From Entoloma clypeatum (Eukaryota; Basidiomycota; Agaricomycetes; Agaricales; Entolomataceae): DNA of 64,000 bases. Under the pieces are notes generated by a model, which was not told the DNA's origin, ran no database searches, and saw nothing but the letters and a program-made list of their open reading frames with translations. The stretch is from NCBI GenBank assembly GCA_963565915.1, contig OY751487.1, positions 3,286,001-3,350,000 on the forward strand, given 5' to 3'. The translations under genes were made by a program, and so were the position numbers. Numbering within the stretch: the first letter of the stretch is position 1; every line of letters begins with the position of its first letter. Below, piece after piece: positions 33,268 through 45,649 of this stretch.

Positions 33268-36200
33268 TCACTTAGAATCCCTGGTAGGTTTCGTAAGTGG
33301 AGTATAAGGCTCTTTAAACTCCATTCGGAGTAGAGCACGGAATTTCTCAAATTCCTGGCGACCAAGTGGCTTGGTAAACATATCAGCCAGATTTTCTGTT
33401 CCCGGAACGAACCTTGGTTCGATCAATCCATCTTGAACTCTATCACGTATAGCAAAGTGATGGATTGCTATATGTTTGGTTCTGCCTTCAGTAACTGGGT
33501 TTTGCGCATTGAAAATCGCGCCTTGGTTGTCTACATGGAACGGCATTTTGGTAATGTCCTGTAGTCCAAGCTCTCTCTGAAGAGATGAGTAACCCATTCG
33601 CACTCCCGCGAACATTCACTGGCAGCAACCATTTCCGCCTCAGTGGACGAATGTGCCACTGTTTTTTGCTTGCGACTTTTCCAAAGAACAAGTCCTCCTG
33701 CAAGCTTAAGGAAATATCCCGATTGGGACTTTCTATCAGATGGGTCTGATGCCCAGTCTGAATCTGTCCATGCTTCAAAGGAAGCTTTGGATCGACCATC
33801 ATACACTATGGAATAGTCTTGAGTACCGACAAGATATCTGATAATCCGTAGAGCGTATTTCTCATGCTCTTTGGAAGGATTTGCAGACATTTGTGACATT
33901 TTTGCAACTGCAAAAGCAATGTCCGGTCTCGTTCCAATGGACAAGTACAACAACGATCCAATGATCATTTGGTATCTTGTTTTGAGTGTGGGATCCACCT
34001 CCCCCTCATTTGGTGCAGGGTAATAACCCTTTGGGAGTGGAGTGTCAGCAGCCTTTGCATTTTCTAAGCCAAAGCGCTTAATGATCTTCTTCAGGTATTC
34101 TGACTGATCGATTGTTACGATCTGCTTTTCCGAATCTTGTCGTATTCTCATACGCAAGAATTCTTTAGCAATACCAAGATCACGACTTTCCCATTTATTT
34201 TTAAAGTCAGATTTTATCTTGCGAACAAGATCTGGGTTTGATCCCATGAACAGGCCGTCATCAACATAGATCAAAGCAATTATTAAATCACCTGATTGTT
34301 TGTTGTGGTAAACAAAGACGCCTGAGTCAGTTCTACAGCGAGTAAAACCTAGCTTCTCCATTGATGCATTGAGCGCGATCCACCACGCTCTTGCCGCCTG
34401 TTTTTAGGCCATAGAGTGCTTTTAATAAACGGATGACCTTCCGTTCTTGGCCTTTGACAACAAAGCCTTCGGGTTGATTCATATAGATTTCTTCATCAAG
34501 CTCTCCATAGAGAAAAGCTGATTTGACATCTACTCCTTCAATCACCCATCCTTCAAGCGCAGCTACGGCGAAGAGGATCCGGATAGTCTCGAAACGTATC
34601 ACGGGTGAGAAGATCTCATCAAAATCGATACCCTCGATCTGTGAGAAACCCTTGGCAATGAGTCGTGCCTTCTTTCGTCCATCAGTTTTAACGTCGAATA
34701 CCCATCGATTTCTGATGGTTTTACGACTTGCGCTTCCGGAGGGCTTCTAGTTCCTCACGGCATGCTGCTTTCCATTCAAGCTTTTCCTTTTCAGGTAGCT
34801 TATTTATGTCCTTCATTTGCCAAGACTTTGGGTCTTGTGGAATTTCGTCATATGCAGGGATTGCTTTAGATAGCAAGTGCGCAAGCATTTGTGACTGTCC
34901 TCCCCCTTCCCTAATATAGAGTGATTCCTCCATATCTATATCCGAATTTGGATTGGAATTGTTCTGATACATCTGAGGATCAGCGGAGCTAGTTGATGGA
35001 ACAGCGCCAGATTGCTGGGGTCTGGCCTCCGATCGGGGATTATAGGCGTATCGCCGTGAATCCTCCTGAACGGTTCTGCTCCAATCACGCTGATTTTGAC
35101 GCAAGGCCTCAGCCGGGTCATTCCCGTAAACATTTCCAGGACGCTGGGGTATAACCCGAGTACAACGAGGACGATCAGTTTGTGGACGATAATTGCCTGG
35201 TAAGGTACGATCATCGTTTGGTGCATCTATGCGCACACGTTTCCCTGGATTGCGAGTCCGGGGAACCCACTGCTGATTCTCAGCGGTGTCCTGTCTGTTT
35301 GTTCCATCAGAAGTCTGATTGGAACCTTCGGGAAGCTGACCAGTTTGGTCGCTATTTGTATCAGGGAGGTTATGATTGTCATCATGGGTTCCTGGATTAG
35401 ACGGGTAATGTGAACCGCCAGGACCATGTGCATCATTGTCTTCCGAATGGAAATCGTCGGTTGGTAAATCAGACGGGCCATCATGTCCATTTGCATCATC
35501 GTTTCCCATATCGTCTGATGTTGGATCATGGTATTGTGTTATCGAAGGTATTTTGTTCAATGTAGAACATTTTGGGAACAGCTGTTCATCAAACATTGCT
35601 GTGACACCTATGAAGACTACGTTGTTTGGGATCCGCATAAACTGGTAACCTTTAGTTCCAGTTTTAAATCCGATGAAGATCATCAGTTCAGATTTAGCGG
35701 TGGTAGTACGAACTTCTTTCGGAAGAAAGACATAAGCACCACATCCAAAAACGTGTAGGTTCGACACATCAGGCTTTTCCTTTTTAAGGGACTCATACGG
35801 AGTAAGCCATCCATGTCTTTTCAATGGAGTTCGGTTATACAAGTGAAGTGCATGTTCTACCGCAAATTGAATCCATATTTCGGGTAGGCAAGCATCATGC
35901 AACATAGCAAGTGCTTTATCCATTAAAGTTCTGTTGAAACGTTCTGCACGACCGTTTTGTTGTGGCTGGTGCGGCACAGTAACTTCACCCTGGATTCCCA
36001 TCTCACGCATATCTGCTTGGAAAGGGACAAACTCACCGCCGCCATCAAAACGCCAAGTTTTAATTGTCGTATTGAATTGGTTTTTAACCATGGCATTAAA
36101 ATCACGAAGTGCAGAGTGTGCATCGGATTTTAGTCTCAATAAAGAGATCCAGGCGTGTGATGTGTAGTCATCAACAAAGCTGATATAATAATTATATTTG

Positions 36201-38425
36201 CTATAAGTCGCCTTCTTGAATTGCTTTAAATCCGAATGGATTAGCTCAAGAGGTGCTTTAGCGCGTGTCTGAGATGGTGGGAAAGATTTTGAAGGCATCT
36301 TTCCAAGAGCGCATCCTTTGCAGGGTCGCTCAGTGGACGGTTTGTCCACTCCATTGAAACCTTTGACATGTTTAGAAGCATGTCGCAGTACTTCATGTGA
36401 AGGGTGTCCGAATCGCTTGTGCCAAGTGTCATAATCAACAGACTGTGAGACACTAAGACTAACCAAGTGTATTTGTTCCTCTTTAATGATCGTGGCGTTT
36501 AGCCAATAAATCGATTCATTTGCCTTATGAGGATAACACATAAACAAAGGAAGACCTGAATTGGTCTTTAGCGTGATCGAACCAAATCGTCCGCTAATTT
36601 CATTTCCTTGTTTAAGGATCTCGCCTACAGATAAAAGACAAACGTCTAAATCTGGTATATAATAAACGGGTGATAGACGAGTTATTTTGTTTTGTTTTCT
36701 CCCGTTTTTCTTGATGGTGTGATTAATCAACACCGTCCCTTGTCCAAGGATCTGAATAGTGTGACCTTTCTGTGCAATTTGCACAGATTGACGATCTTTT
36801 AGTGGGGTATACTCAATGAAATCATTGATATCATAAGTAAAGTGCAATGATGCACCTGAATCAAGAATCCAATTGGATTGATTCTGTTTCTTACATTCAG
36901 CACAATTCGCATAATGAGAATTTATTTGCGCTATAAGCGCGTGTACAGCAGATGATAAAAATACATTGGACCGCCGTCCATTCACTCGTCTCCAAAGAGG
37001 CTTCTGTGAAGTATTTGTTAACTGCATTGTACGTGCTTTTGAATGTGAAACATACCCCATGTCGTCGTTGTTTCCATCACCACGGGAAACTTCATACTCC
37101 ATATAGTCATTGATGTATCCTTCATCGTAATAGCCCCTTATGGTGGGGGCTATGTCTTCTGTCTCCATCTCATCGGCCCAGCTGATTCTACTCGGTGTTT
37201 CTTCGAAAACCGGAATGCGGTGATTCCGGGGGTCCATTGTCGGAGGCGCTGAGAGCGGCCTTGACGTTGCAGCTTCATTACGTTGAAGCGCAGGAACCTC
37301 GACGAGGCGAGTTAGATTCTGAGCTGTTGGAGGGACACCAATGCTGTTAGCCAGTGTGCGCGCTCCATCCAGGTCCGTGAAAGGGCCTGGGCCAGGAATA
37401 TTACCGATTGCAAGCGATTGGTTGTTCCTAATCCTCCAATCGGTGGATGATGAGGGGTGCGGAGTGAAGATAGACCCATTTTCATAAATGACCGTGTTGG
37501 GCAAGGTCTGGATTGGAAGCTGCCCATCAGGGGCGCTATCCATGGCAGAGGAGGCAAAATGTGCCTTCTCTTTACCTTTCCAGGGTCCTTTGCCCTTGGT
37601 CTTCCCGGCAGAAGTTCCACGTCCCTTGCCTTTCCAGGGCTTGGAGTGCTGATGCGAATGCTGCTGGTTAGCAGCCGGTCCTTCCGAAGATCCCTGAGAG
37701 GGTCCAGTGCGAGGCTGGTACTTCGGGGGGTTAGGACGAGCGCATTTTACCGCAGAGATCTTGTTTGCGTGAGTGCTTCCTTGGGACTGTGGAGCGTGCG
37801 GGTTTTTACGGAAGTATTCTGAGCGTACTTGCTCGATTACTTTCTCGATCTTGAGTACAGCGGATTGATCTCCGCTAGGTGCCACATAGTGTACCGCATC
37901 AAAAAGGATGCTGTGTACTAGACCATCATAGCCTTGAGGCAGTCCATTCAGGATCATCATGATCCGGACGAACTTGGGGATGTCTATGTGGTTGTGCTTG
38001 AGTCGTTGAAAAAGGGTCTGCATCTTATCGATGCCAGATAAAGGATCGGCGGGAGAAAGAGAGGTGCGGAGGAGTTGCTGAAAATCAGCAAAGACGGTGG
38101 ACGGGCCAACCGTGGACAGTTTAACAGCGATCAGGTCCCACATCTCCTTGGAGGTTTTAGCTCCCTTGATGTGATGGACGAGAGAGTCCGAAATGGACAT
38201 CTGAATTAGGCCTTGGGCCTGATTGTCCTGCTCATGCCAAGTGTTTAACTTATCTTGGAAGTCTGTCTCTTTAGGGTCAACTGGAATCTTTTTGTCGCCG
38301 GTGACGATCCTCCACACTTTAGCAGCCTTGAGGTAGGCGCTCATTTTCTCCTGATAGATGGAGAAGTTTGTGGTGGTGAGTTTGGGAACGGAGGAAGCGA
38401 GGTCGAGTTTTGAGTTTGAAGACAT
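33268..38425 (-). pseudogene. copia2 gag-pol polyprotein with three frame lesions
   Basis: The gag start chosen is ATG at 38425 (MSSNSKLDLASSVPKL), because upstream residues look like leader. Gag, protease (DSG at 36854-36862 on plus) and integrase (HHCC, then D...D...E with FDGGGEF and GRAERFNRT) form one open frame down to 34721. RT is then broken. Before its first conserved block about 35 nt are missing (the join is near 34726), which removes the stretch between LRKR and RKTIRNRW. A fifth A in a homopolymer at 34402-34406 shifts the frame within ALYGLK. An extra AG in an AG repeat at 33571-33578 shifts it again in RNase H. YVDD and the D-S-D / STEAE RNase H motifs are otherwise intact. Confidence 0.9.
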
Positions 38426-38514
38426 GATGATGCTGTGAAACATAAATAAAATCAGCATATGAAATATCAAAAAAGCGCATCAGAAAATAAATAGTCGAGC
38501 TGCCTTGTCGATCA

Positions 38515-39351
38515 TCATTCTTCGTTCTCTGTTTGGTCTAGTGGTAGCATATGAAATGCCATCACTAATTCTACCCAATCGTCATGTGCACCCTGAGTGC
38601 TGTGTTGCCCACAGGTGCAAGATCCTCCCTGAATAGGGAGCATGACATCATTCACTCTGTTCGCCGCTTCAATTAAGGAGTCATTATCCGGCAACCGAAC
38701 TTGTCGGGTCGGAGGCGAAAGAGGAGGTGCTCCGTGTGCTTCAGGGATGGTCCCATCATCAACATACATGGGCGGAGGATCCGTGGGATCTCCATCTTGG
38801 GTAGGTACCGCAACAGGTACCTCAGTACGGTGATTACGCCGTCTGCGGTTTAGAACTCGAGTCCTGGCTGTTCCTGCATCACATGTAGCACACGAGTAGT
38901 CAAAGGTGGTGTTGTCTATGCAATGCCTCAGGCAATGCTGACTGTCAACAACAAGTTGTCGACACACCCCGCAACGTGCAACGATGCGTCCATTGTCATC
39001 ATGACCTGCAGGGACTGAACCCTGTGCCGTTGGCACCATATGGACTTGCTCTCGTGATGTGATCAATGTAACAGGGATTCTCTCAAGTAATCGATCAAGA
39101 ATGACCCACTGAAAGGTGCATTCAATACCTCGAATACTCCGAGGTTCACCGTTAAGGGAACCATCGAGCTCGATGTATTCGATACTGAGGAAACCAGTCT
39201 CCAGGCTAGCATACAAAGCGGATGCTGCCAATAATAGCGCAAAAGCTAAGATACTTAGAGCATGCGGCGCTAGGGCCGGGGCCCATAACCTAATGATGTA
39301 ACCGACATAGGCAGCCCAAAGGGCGCTCAAGATGTAACGGTACGAAGGCAT
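38515..39351 (-). CDS. copia2 leader ORF: membrane-anchored, cysteine-rich protein of unknown function
   Basis: 278 residues, encoded ahead of gag and ending 90 nt before the gag ATG. The ATG (39351) lies inside the 5' LTR downstream of the TATA motif, and the frame crosses the primer-binding site. Residues about 5-55 form two hydrophobic segments (ILSALWAAYVGYII and LSILAFALLLAASALYA). A central block has CGVC, CLRHC and CATC pairs (about residues 128-160) that could bind zinc. Then comes a basic patch RTRVLNRRRRNHR, a Pro/Asp-rich region and a late CTCGQH. I recognise no family. It is not a normal copia product and could be a captured host fragment, an envelope-like protein or a fortuitous ORF. 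Its length and ordered composition argue against chance. Confidence 0.5.
   Translation of the reverse strand: MPSYRYILSALWAAYVGYIIRLWAPALAPHALSILAFALLLAASALYASLETGFLSIEYIELDGSLNGEPRSIRGIECTFQWVILDRLLERIPVTLITSREQVHMVPTAQGSVPAGHDDNGRIVARCGVCRQLVVDSQHCLRHCIDNTTFDYSCATCDAGTARTRVLNRRRRNHRTEVPVAVPTQDGDPTDPPPMYVDDGTIPEAHGAPPLSPPTRQVRLPDNDSLIEAANRVNDVMLPIQGGSCTCGQHSTQGAHDDWVELVMAFHMLPLDQTENEE
39279..39290 (-). other. copia2 primer-binding site, half initiator-tRNA type
   Basis: On the minus strand GGTTATGGGCCC immediately follows the 5' LTR. It is the same 12-mer as in copia1 and is complementary to the anticodon loop region of initiator methionine tRNA. Confidence 0.8.
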
Positions 39352-39639
39352 GAAGGAAGCTCCACTAACCTGGTTAAGAGTAACTAAAGATATTCTAGAA
39401 GCTGGACTAGCTTGTTAGTTAACTCAAAGAACTGGGGTGTTCAAGAAGTTAGGATTCATCATACTAAATACATGGGTATTTATACTAATCCAATATGCGC
39501 ATGGACCATTGTACAAACAATACATAAACAAGTCATGCGTCCGTGGTTATACCATAAACTCACATATATGGTAATAGTGACTTATAGTCACTTTCTGTGA
39601 CAAGCACATAGTGCGACATATCTGGCGATATGTTCAACA
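39291..39639 (-). repeat. copia2 5' LTR
   Basis: 349 bp with a TATAAATA motif on the element strand (plus 39477-39484). The leader ORF starts inside it at 39351. Confidence 0.9.
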
Positions 39640-39690
39640 CAAGGGCCGTCTCTTGTCGCCCACGGCTGCCTCTCACGCCCAAGGGCCGTT

Positions 39691-40286
39691 TTTTAACATT
39701 TTTTCATGTTGATCTGCCGTTTGAAGCTGAACCAAACAAAACCATGGTCAGTCTATCTCTACCCCAAGATTCCATGTCCCCACCATATCAGGGCAGTAAT
39801 GACGACGGTGACGACAAGCAATGGAACCAAAAAAAACGATGAGGGACGATTGTGGGTGCGCAAAGACCACACCAGGCGACAAACAGGTCATGAATGATGG
39901 ACCAGCAACAAAAAGAAGACAGTGGATGTGAGTTATTTGATTGAGGGGAACCTGACAGTGGTTGTAATGATGGTACCAGTAATACATATGTCCTTGTCTT
40001 GAGAGTTTGTTACCAAGATGTAGTAGTACATTCAATGATATTTTTTCATAATGACTATCTGTGTGTTGATATGAAATGAGTAGACTGGCATATAAATCTA
40101 TTCTACAGCAGCCTCCTGAAGGCTTCATAGTGTTCTGTAACATTCTATACACTATGATGGTATAGGGATTTGAGTAGGTTTAAAGAGCTCAGAGGTTGCT
40201 ATGAAGTGCTCTGGAATGCTATGGAGTTCCCACATGATGCTATGGAATGCTCCATCCCTCACAGTGGGCACTCTAAACAAGAGAAC
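39691..40286. other. Unassigned intergenic sequence
   Basis: No gene or element boundary is recognised. Near the right end GCTATGGAATGCT-type words recur (40200-40255), as around 4283 and 22200. Confidence 0.5.
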
Positions 40287-40291
40287 CTTTG

Positions 40292-40673
40292 TGTTATGGA
40301 CTCTACAGTATGCGGACCACGTCATCTCTTTTACTTATCATCCCAACTCGGTGCCCTCTTATGAATACACTATGTCTAATAGCTACTTTTGTTTCCTTAG
40401 ATTCCCAGTATGACTCAGTCCACAGTAGCCTTACTTAGCTCCACAGCAGTAACCTTACTCAGCTCTGCAGTAGTATTACTCAGTCCGCAGTCATCTTACT
40501 CATGCGCACTGCCTTCCGCAGTTACTGACTCATTTGCTACTGCTCATAGTCAGTACTATATAAACCTCATGTACCATAGCTACATTCCTTAGATTTAGCA
40601 ATCACATTGCTCTTTGCCTTTCCACTTCCTGCATACTCTGCCCAAACCTTGGAATGGTTTGTTAAGCATAACA
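40292..40673 (+). repeat. gypsy1-B 5' LTR
   Basis: 382 bp, TGTTATGGACTC...AAGCATAACA. TATATAAA is at 40557-40564, and the inferred RNA start AGATTTAGCAA at 40591-40601. Confidence 0.85.
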
Positions 40674-40675
40674 AG

Positions 40676-40686
40676 TTGCTAAATCT
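40676..40686 (+). other. gypsy1-B self-complementary primer-binding site
   Basis: TTGCTAAATCT, 2 nt after the LTR, is the exact 11-nt complement of AGATTTAGCAA at 40591-40601. Eleven nucleotides is also the length known for Tf1 self-priming. Confidence 0.7.
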
Positions 40687-40826
40687 CGTTAGGTTCGCCC
40701 AGAGCAAAGAGAGCAACTACCAGATGAGTCAAGACATCATGCTTCTTTGAAGACTTCACCAGCAACCCATTCGCCACGCCAGAAGCCTGACAGGAGGAGC
40801 TAAGTCCTCGAGACAGTATCGATTTT

Positions 40827-41462
40827 ATGCTCATCCAGCAGTACATCGAATCAGAGATCTGTCGCATCCTACAGCAGGTGCTTGACAAAGAACTAGACAA
40901 CGACGAGCATCGCCCCCACAGCGAGATAGCAGAGAGCATCCATCTTGCTCAGCAACACCAGATTGCACGTTACAACGCCCGACAGAACGAACTCAAAAGC
41001 TTTCGTGTTCAAGAAGGACCTCAGACAGGTCGGATCACAGAGATCAGAGAGTTTATCAGTGTCCAGACAACTGTTATCAGAAGATTGATTAGGACACTCA
41101 AATTGAGACATCCCAGAGCCACATCATCACGTCTTACTCGAAGCAGCAGATCTACGCCCACTTCACCACCGAAGAGCAACAGACCAAGTACAACCATTGG
41201 GCATGGAACGAGAGACTTGACCCCTTCTCACGACCAACAGATGCACAGGAACAGAGGTTCCTTAGAGATCTACAGAGGAAATACCCTGAATGTTTTGCCA
41301 CCAATTCCACCGACAAGTCCCCTGATCAATTTACTTTTGACTCCGCACAGTCAGATATCAAACAGACGCCTAGAACAGGGACTCATTTTCAATCCTGACC
41401 TGTATCCCGAATCCCATCTTCATCCCAACAACCTGACCCCTCTCCTCCTCCGCAGACTCTAG
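40827..41462 (+). CDS. gypsy1-B leader ORF, possibly N-terminal Gag
   Basis: A 211-residue counterpart of the ORF at 17499-18125. The N-terminal half aligns well with it (MLIQQYIESEI, then shared LQQVLDKELDN and GPQTGRITEIREFI). The Ser/Pro tail differs more and the last 40 residues are in a different frame. It stops at 41460-41462, and the gag ATG at 41465 follows in another frame, a tight overlap-like junction. This may be a Gag N-terminal domain joined by frameshift or a separate leader product. Confidence 0.5.
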   Translation: MLIQQYIESEICRILQQVLDKELDNDEHRPHSEIAESIHLAQQHQIARYNARQNELKSFRVQEGPQTGRITEIREFISVQTTVIRRLIRTLKLRHPRATSSRLTRSSRSTPTSPPKSNRPSTTIGHGTRDLTPSHDQQMHRNRGSLEIYRGNTLNVLPPIPPTSPLINLLLTPHSQISNRRLEQGLIFNPDLYPESHLHPNNLTPLLLRRL

Positions 41463-44400
41463 ACATGGCAGAAGCTCTGGCAGTACAAACAATGGATACA
41501 TCCAAGATCATCAAGGATCCTGGGATGTTCAAGGACAGACACACCTTTGGTGAGTGGTGGAAAGCCACCAAACTATACATCAGGTTCCAAAAGAGCCTGA
41601 CAGATGATCAGAAGATTCTTGCAGTACTATCCTGCATGATGGAAGGGTCCAGCAAGCACTGGGCCAGTAACAAGTTGGACACTCTTGTGGTTGACAACGA
41701 GAACATCATCTGGCTAGGTTTCTCAGATGATATCACAACATGATTCTCTGTCACCAACAAATCAGTTACTGCCAAAGCAAGACTCAAAATCCTGAGACAG
41801 GAGAAGCGCACTGTTGATGAATTCTTGGACAAATTCAAAGAGCTCTTGAAACTGTCAAACCTTGGTGAAGAAACTGGGAAGTACATCCTAGAGAAGAACA
41901 TCAACCACAGAATCTCTGAACAAGTGGCAAGTGATGGCAAGACATACTCTGAGTATGCAAAGGAGATCCGAAACAAGGGATGACAGATGGAGGGGCATGC
42001 ACTGGTCATCTGAGGTGGCGGCGACACATGACCGGATCAGGTACCACTTATGGTGGTCAGGGCAAGGCTATGGAAATTGACAAAGCAGGAGTAGCCTGTT
42101 GCTACAACTGTCAATGCTTCGGTCACCTTGCCAAGGACTGCAGCGCTCCAAAGAAGAAAGATGGTTGCAAGTGTTTCAACTGCGACCAAGAAGGCCATAT
42201 TGCATGCAACTGCCGCAAGCCAAAGAAGAACTCCGGAAGGGTTAGGAAGGTATCTGATGAAGATACCGAGAATGATGAAACCACAATCTTAGAAGCCAAC
42301 AAGAAGGAATTTCCTGAAGGGTCTGATTAAACGATGCTAAGTCACGACCCTTATTTATTAAATGGACTTGCTTGCCTTGTATGACTGCAGACAATAGAAC
42401 CTATGTCATCCCTGTCAAGCGACACGCTGCATCAACTAAGATGGTGAAAGGAGACAAACCTCCGAGATGACGAGAGATCAGGCTGTCAGCCCAACTCAAA
42501 ACATGACGAGGACCAAAGGTCATTCGATCTGAGATTGATAGTGGATGTGAGCGCACATGCATCCATCCCAGAATAGTACGTGAAAAGAACCTCTCCATGT
42601 GAGGAATACCACCCATAGCAATTTTAAATGTGGATGGATCACCAAATCAACAACAGAAAGCGAACCAACTTGCCGAAGTCAAACTGGATTTGGGAGCACA
42701 TCAGGAAACCATGGAAGCAATGGTACTGGACATTGGGAAAACAGACATGCTCTTGGGACATGACTGGTTGGTACACCACAACCCCATGATCAATTGAACA
42801 ACTGGTGCTGTGATGTTCAACCGGTGCCCAACAACTTGCCAAACCAAACATTCAGACTTCAGGGTCAACCTTGATGGTTGCAAACACCGGGTTCACATAG
42901 TTGAAGTGTGTGACAAGGATGCACCCAAGAAGTTGGATCAGAAATGGAAGCCTGGAGACCCTATCTTGGAAGCTATCGCTCCCACATCACCTCCCACAAC
43001 CAAATGATCCTCATATGTTGATTGGTTTGCTCATCTCTTCGAGAAGGAGAACTTTGACAAGATTCCAAAGGAAAGGGAATGGGACCATGATATCAAACTT
43101 ACACTGGACGCACCAAAGGAACTAGGGGGAAATACATATCCCATGACACAAAAGGAACAAGAGGAATTGGACACATTCATCAACGAGGGTCTAGCAACTG
43201 GAAAGATCCACCCATCCAAATCCCCTTATGCCTCCCCTTGCTTCTTCATCAACAAGAAGGATGGTTCCAAACAATTGGTACAAGATTACTGCATGGTCAA
43301 CAAATTTACGGTTAAAGACAAGTTCCCACTTCCATGCATCTCCAATCTCTTGGATGTGTTGAAAGATGCAGTCTACTTCAATAAGATGGACATCATGTGG
43401 GGTTACAACAATGTCTGGATCAAGGAAGGTGACGAATGGAAGGCTGCCTTCCTCACCAGTTGAGGATTGTTTGAACCATTGGCCATGTTCTTTGGCCTTT
43501 GCAACTCCTTGGGAACGTTCTCTCAGATGATGGCTAGTCTATTCCGGGACTAGATCTGCCAACACATTTGTGTGATCTACATGGATGACATCATGGTTAT
43601 TGGTAAAACCAAGGAAGAACTTGCGCAAAACACCAGAGAAATTCTACAGATCCTATTGGACAATGATTTGTTCCTGAAGGAGAAGAAGTGTTTCTGGGAA
43701 GTAACGAAATGTCCTATATTGGGATATGTCGTTGGTGAGGGATGTGTTGAAATGGAAACCAAAAAGGTGGATACAATCCGAAACTGGCAAGCACCCACAT
43801 CAAAAAAGGAAGTCCAGAAGTTCCTTGGGTTTGCTAACTTCTATTGACGCTTCATTGAAGGGTACTCAAACATTGCGAAACCTCTCACCGTGCTCACAGG
43901 CGGCACTACATTTACTTAGGGACCAACGGAACAGAAGGCATTTGAAGGCCTCATACAGGCAATCACATCAGCACCAGTCTTGGCATTACCAAAACCAGAT
44001 GGGCAGTTCTGGGTCGAAACCGATGCATTGGGCTATGCAATTGGGGCGGTACTTTCTCAGAAACAGAACAACAAATGGCACCCTATCATGTTCTTGTTGC
44101 GGACCATGTCCATGGCTGAACAAAACTACAAGATATACAACAAGGAGCTCTTGGCAGTTATGGAAGCATTGAAAGACTAGAGACACTATCTGCTTGAAGC
44201 CAAGGAACACTTTGAGATCCTAACTGATCACAAGAACCTAGAGTATTTCCGCTGTCCTCAGGACCTAAATCAACAACAAAGATGCTGGAAGATGAAGTTA
44301 CAAGACTATGACTTCAAATTACGGCACGTACCTGGCAAGACAAATGCGAAAGCGGACATCCTGTTGCGCTTACCCTGGTATGAAACAGAACTCGAACCAC

Positions 44401-45110
44401 AAGACAGTGACCAAATGCTCAAGAAAGGACTATTCTTGAAACGGTTGGAATCAGAAGATGTGGTACAAATGGAGATGTTCACAGAGGAACAATTCTTCAA
44501 AGGGGGTGAAACATCTGATTCCATCAAAATCAGAAACGTCACAACCATTGAAAACCCATGGATCGCACACATCAAGGCTTCGAGCTGCATGGAGACAGAA
44601 GTAGTGCAGGGCCTAAAAAATAATCCTCATTGGTATCAGCAGGAGAATGGGACCACCTATGCAGAAGAATGAGTCTATGTCCCACCAGATCCACAATTAC
44701 GACAAGAGTTGATGTTCAAATCACACAATGCACCAGTGGCTGGACATCCAGGACAGTACCGAACACATGAACTCCTCACTCACACCTACTGGTGGCCTAC
44801 CATCCTGCATGATGTGAAGAAGTATGTGAAAGGTTGCGACACTTGTCAACGCAACAAGATCAACCGACAGAAGCGACATGCTCCGCTACATCCCCATGCA
44901 GCACCAAGTCACCCATGGGAAGACATAGGGATCAATGTTGTGGGACCGATACCAGAATCTGATGGAAGAAATGCAATTCTGGTCATCACGATTAGACATT
45001 CGAAGATGCTTCACCTCATTCTGACAACCGTGGAATTATCGGCTGCAGGATTAGCCAAGATCTATCAGGATCAGATATGGAAGCTTCATGGGATCCCCAA
45101 GAAGATCATC

Positions 45111-45509
45111 CTCAGTAAAAAGGCCATGTAGGCAATGTGTCATGTGAATGTCAGGATGTGCAGATTCATGCGGATTCAGTGCTTTTTCGAAAATTTACAT
45201 GACAATTACCTGCAATTTGCCCACTGTTGTCATCAATGCATGTCCTCATGACAGTGGGCAAATTGCAGGTAAATTGCCACGTGAGTGCAGATCCGTGCGG
45301 ATCATCAGCAAATCAGACATGTGCTACAGAGTGCTACATAGCGCTCTGTAGCATACATCCCTGAGAATGTAGTGCCCTATAGTGCCCATAGCAGCCATAG
45401 CACATGTCTGATTTGCTGATGATTCTGCTGTTTTTCAAAAATTTACATGCATCAAAACCTTCTCATCTGCATTTTGCCCAAATTTTGCCTACCCGGCCTT
45501 TTTACTGAG
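45111..45509. mobile_element. MITE epsilon, second copy
   Basis: 399 bp, CTCAGTAAAAAGGCC ends, 7-bp flanks GATCATC (45104-45110, 45510-45516). It matches the copy at 12766-13164 in reverse complement, including the nested 119-bp MITE. Confidence 0.75.
45303..45421 (+). mobile_element. MITE zeta, copy in epsilon (gypsy1-B)
   Basis: 119 bp, identical as read by eye to 51656-51774 and to the reverse complement of 12854-12972. Confidence 0.8.
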
Positions 45510-45649
45510 GATCATCAGTGACAGGGGACCGCAGTTTGCTGTGAAGTTCATAGAGATACTTTGCCATGTGTTAGATATCAAAAGGAATCTGTCCACCACA
45601 TACCATCCACAGACTGATGGACAGGCCGAATGATCACATCAGGAAACAG

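Larger units (their letters stand above)
32912..39639 (-). mobile_element. copia2: Ty1/copia retrotransposon with identical LTRs
   Basis: 6.7 kb on the minus strand. The LTRs of 349 bp (32912-33260 and 39291-39639) appear identical. The duplication is CAAGG (32907-32911, 39640-39644). The primer site follows the 5' LTR and a polypurine tract abuts the 3' LTR (33261-33268 on plus as CTCCCCCT). Unusually, a 278-residue ORF lies ahead of gag. Gag-pol has copia order but three frame lesions. Identical LTRs mean a very recent insertion. Confidence 0.95.
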
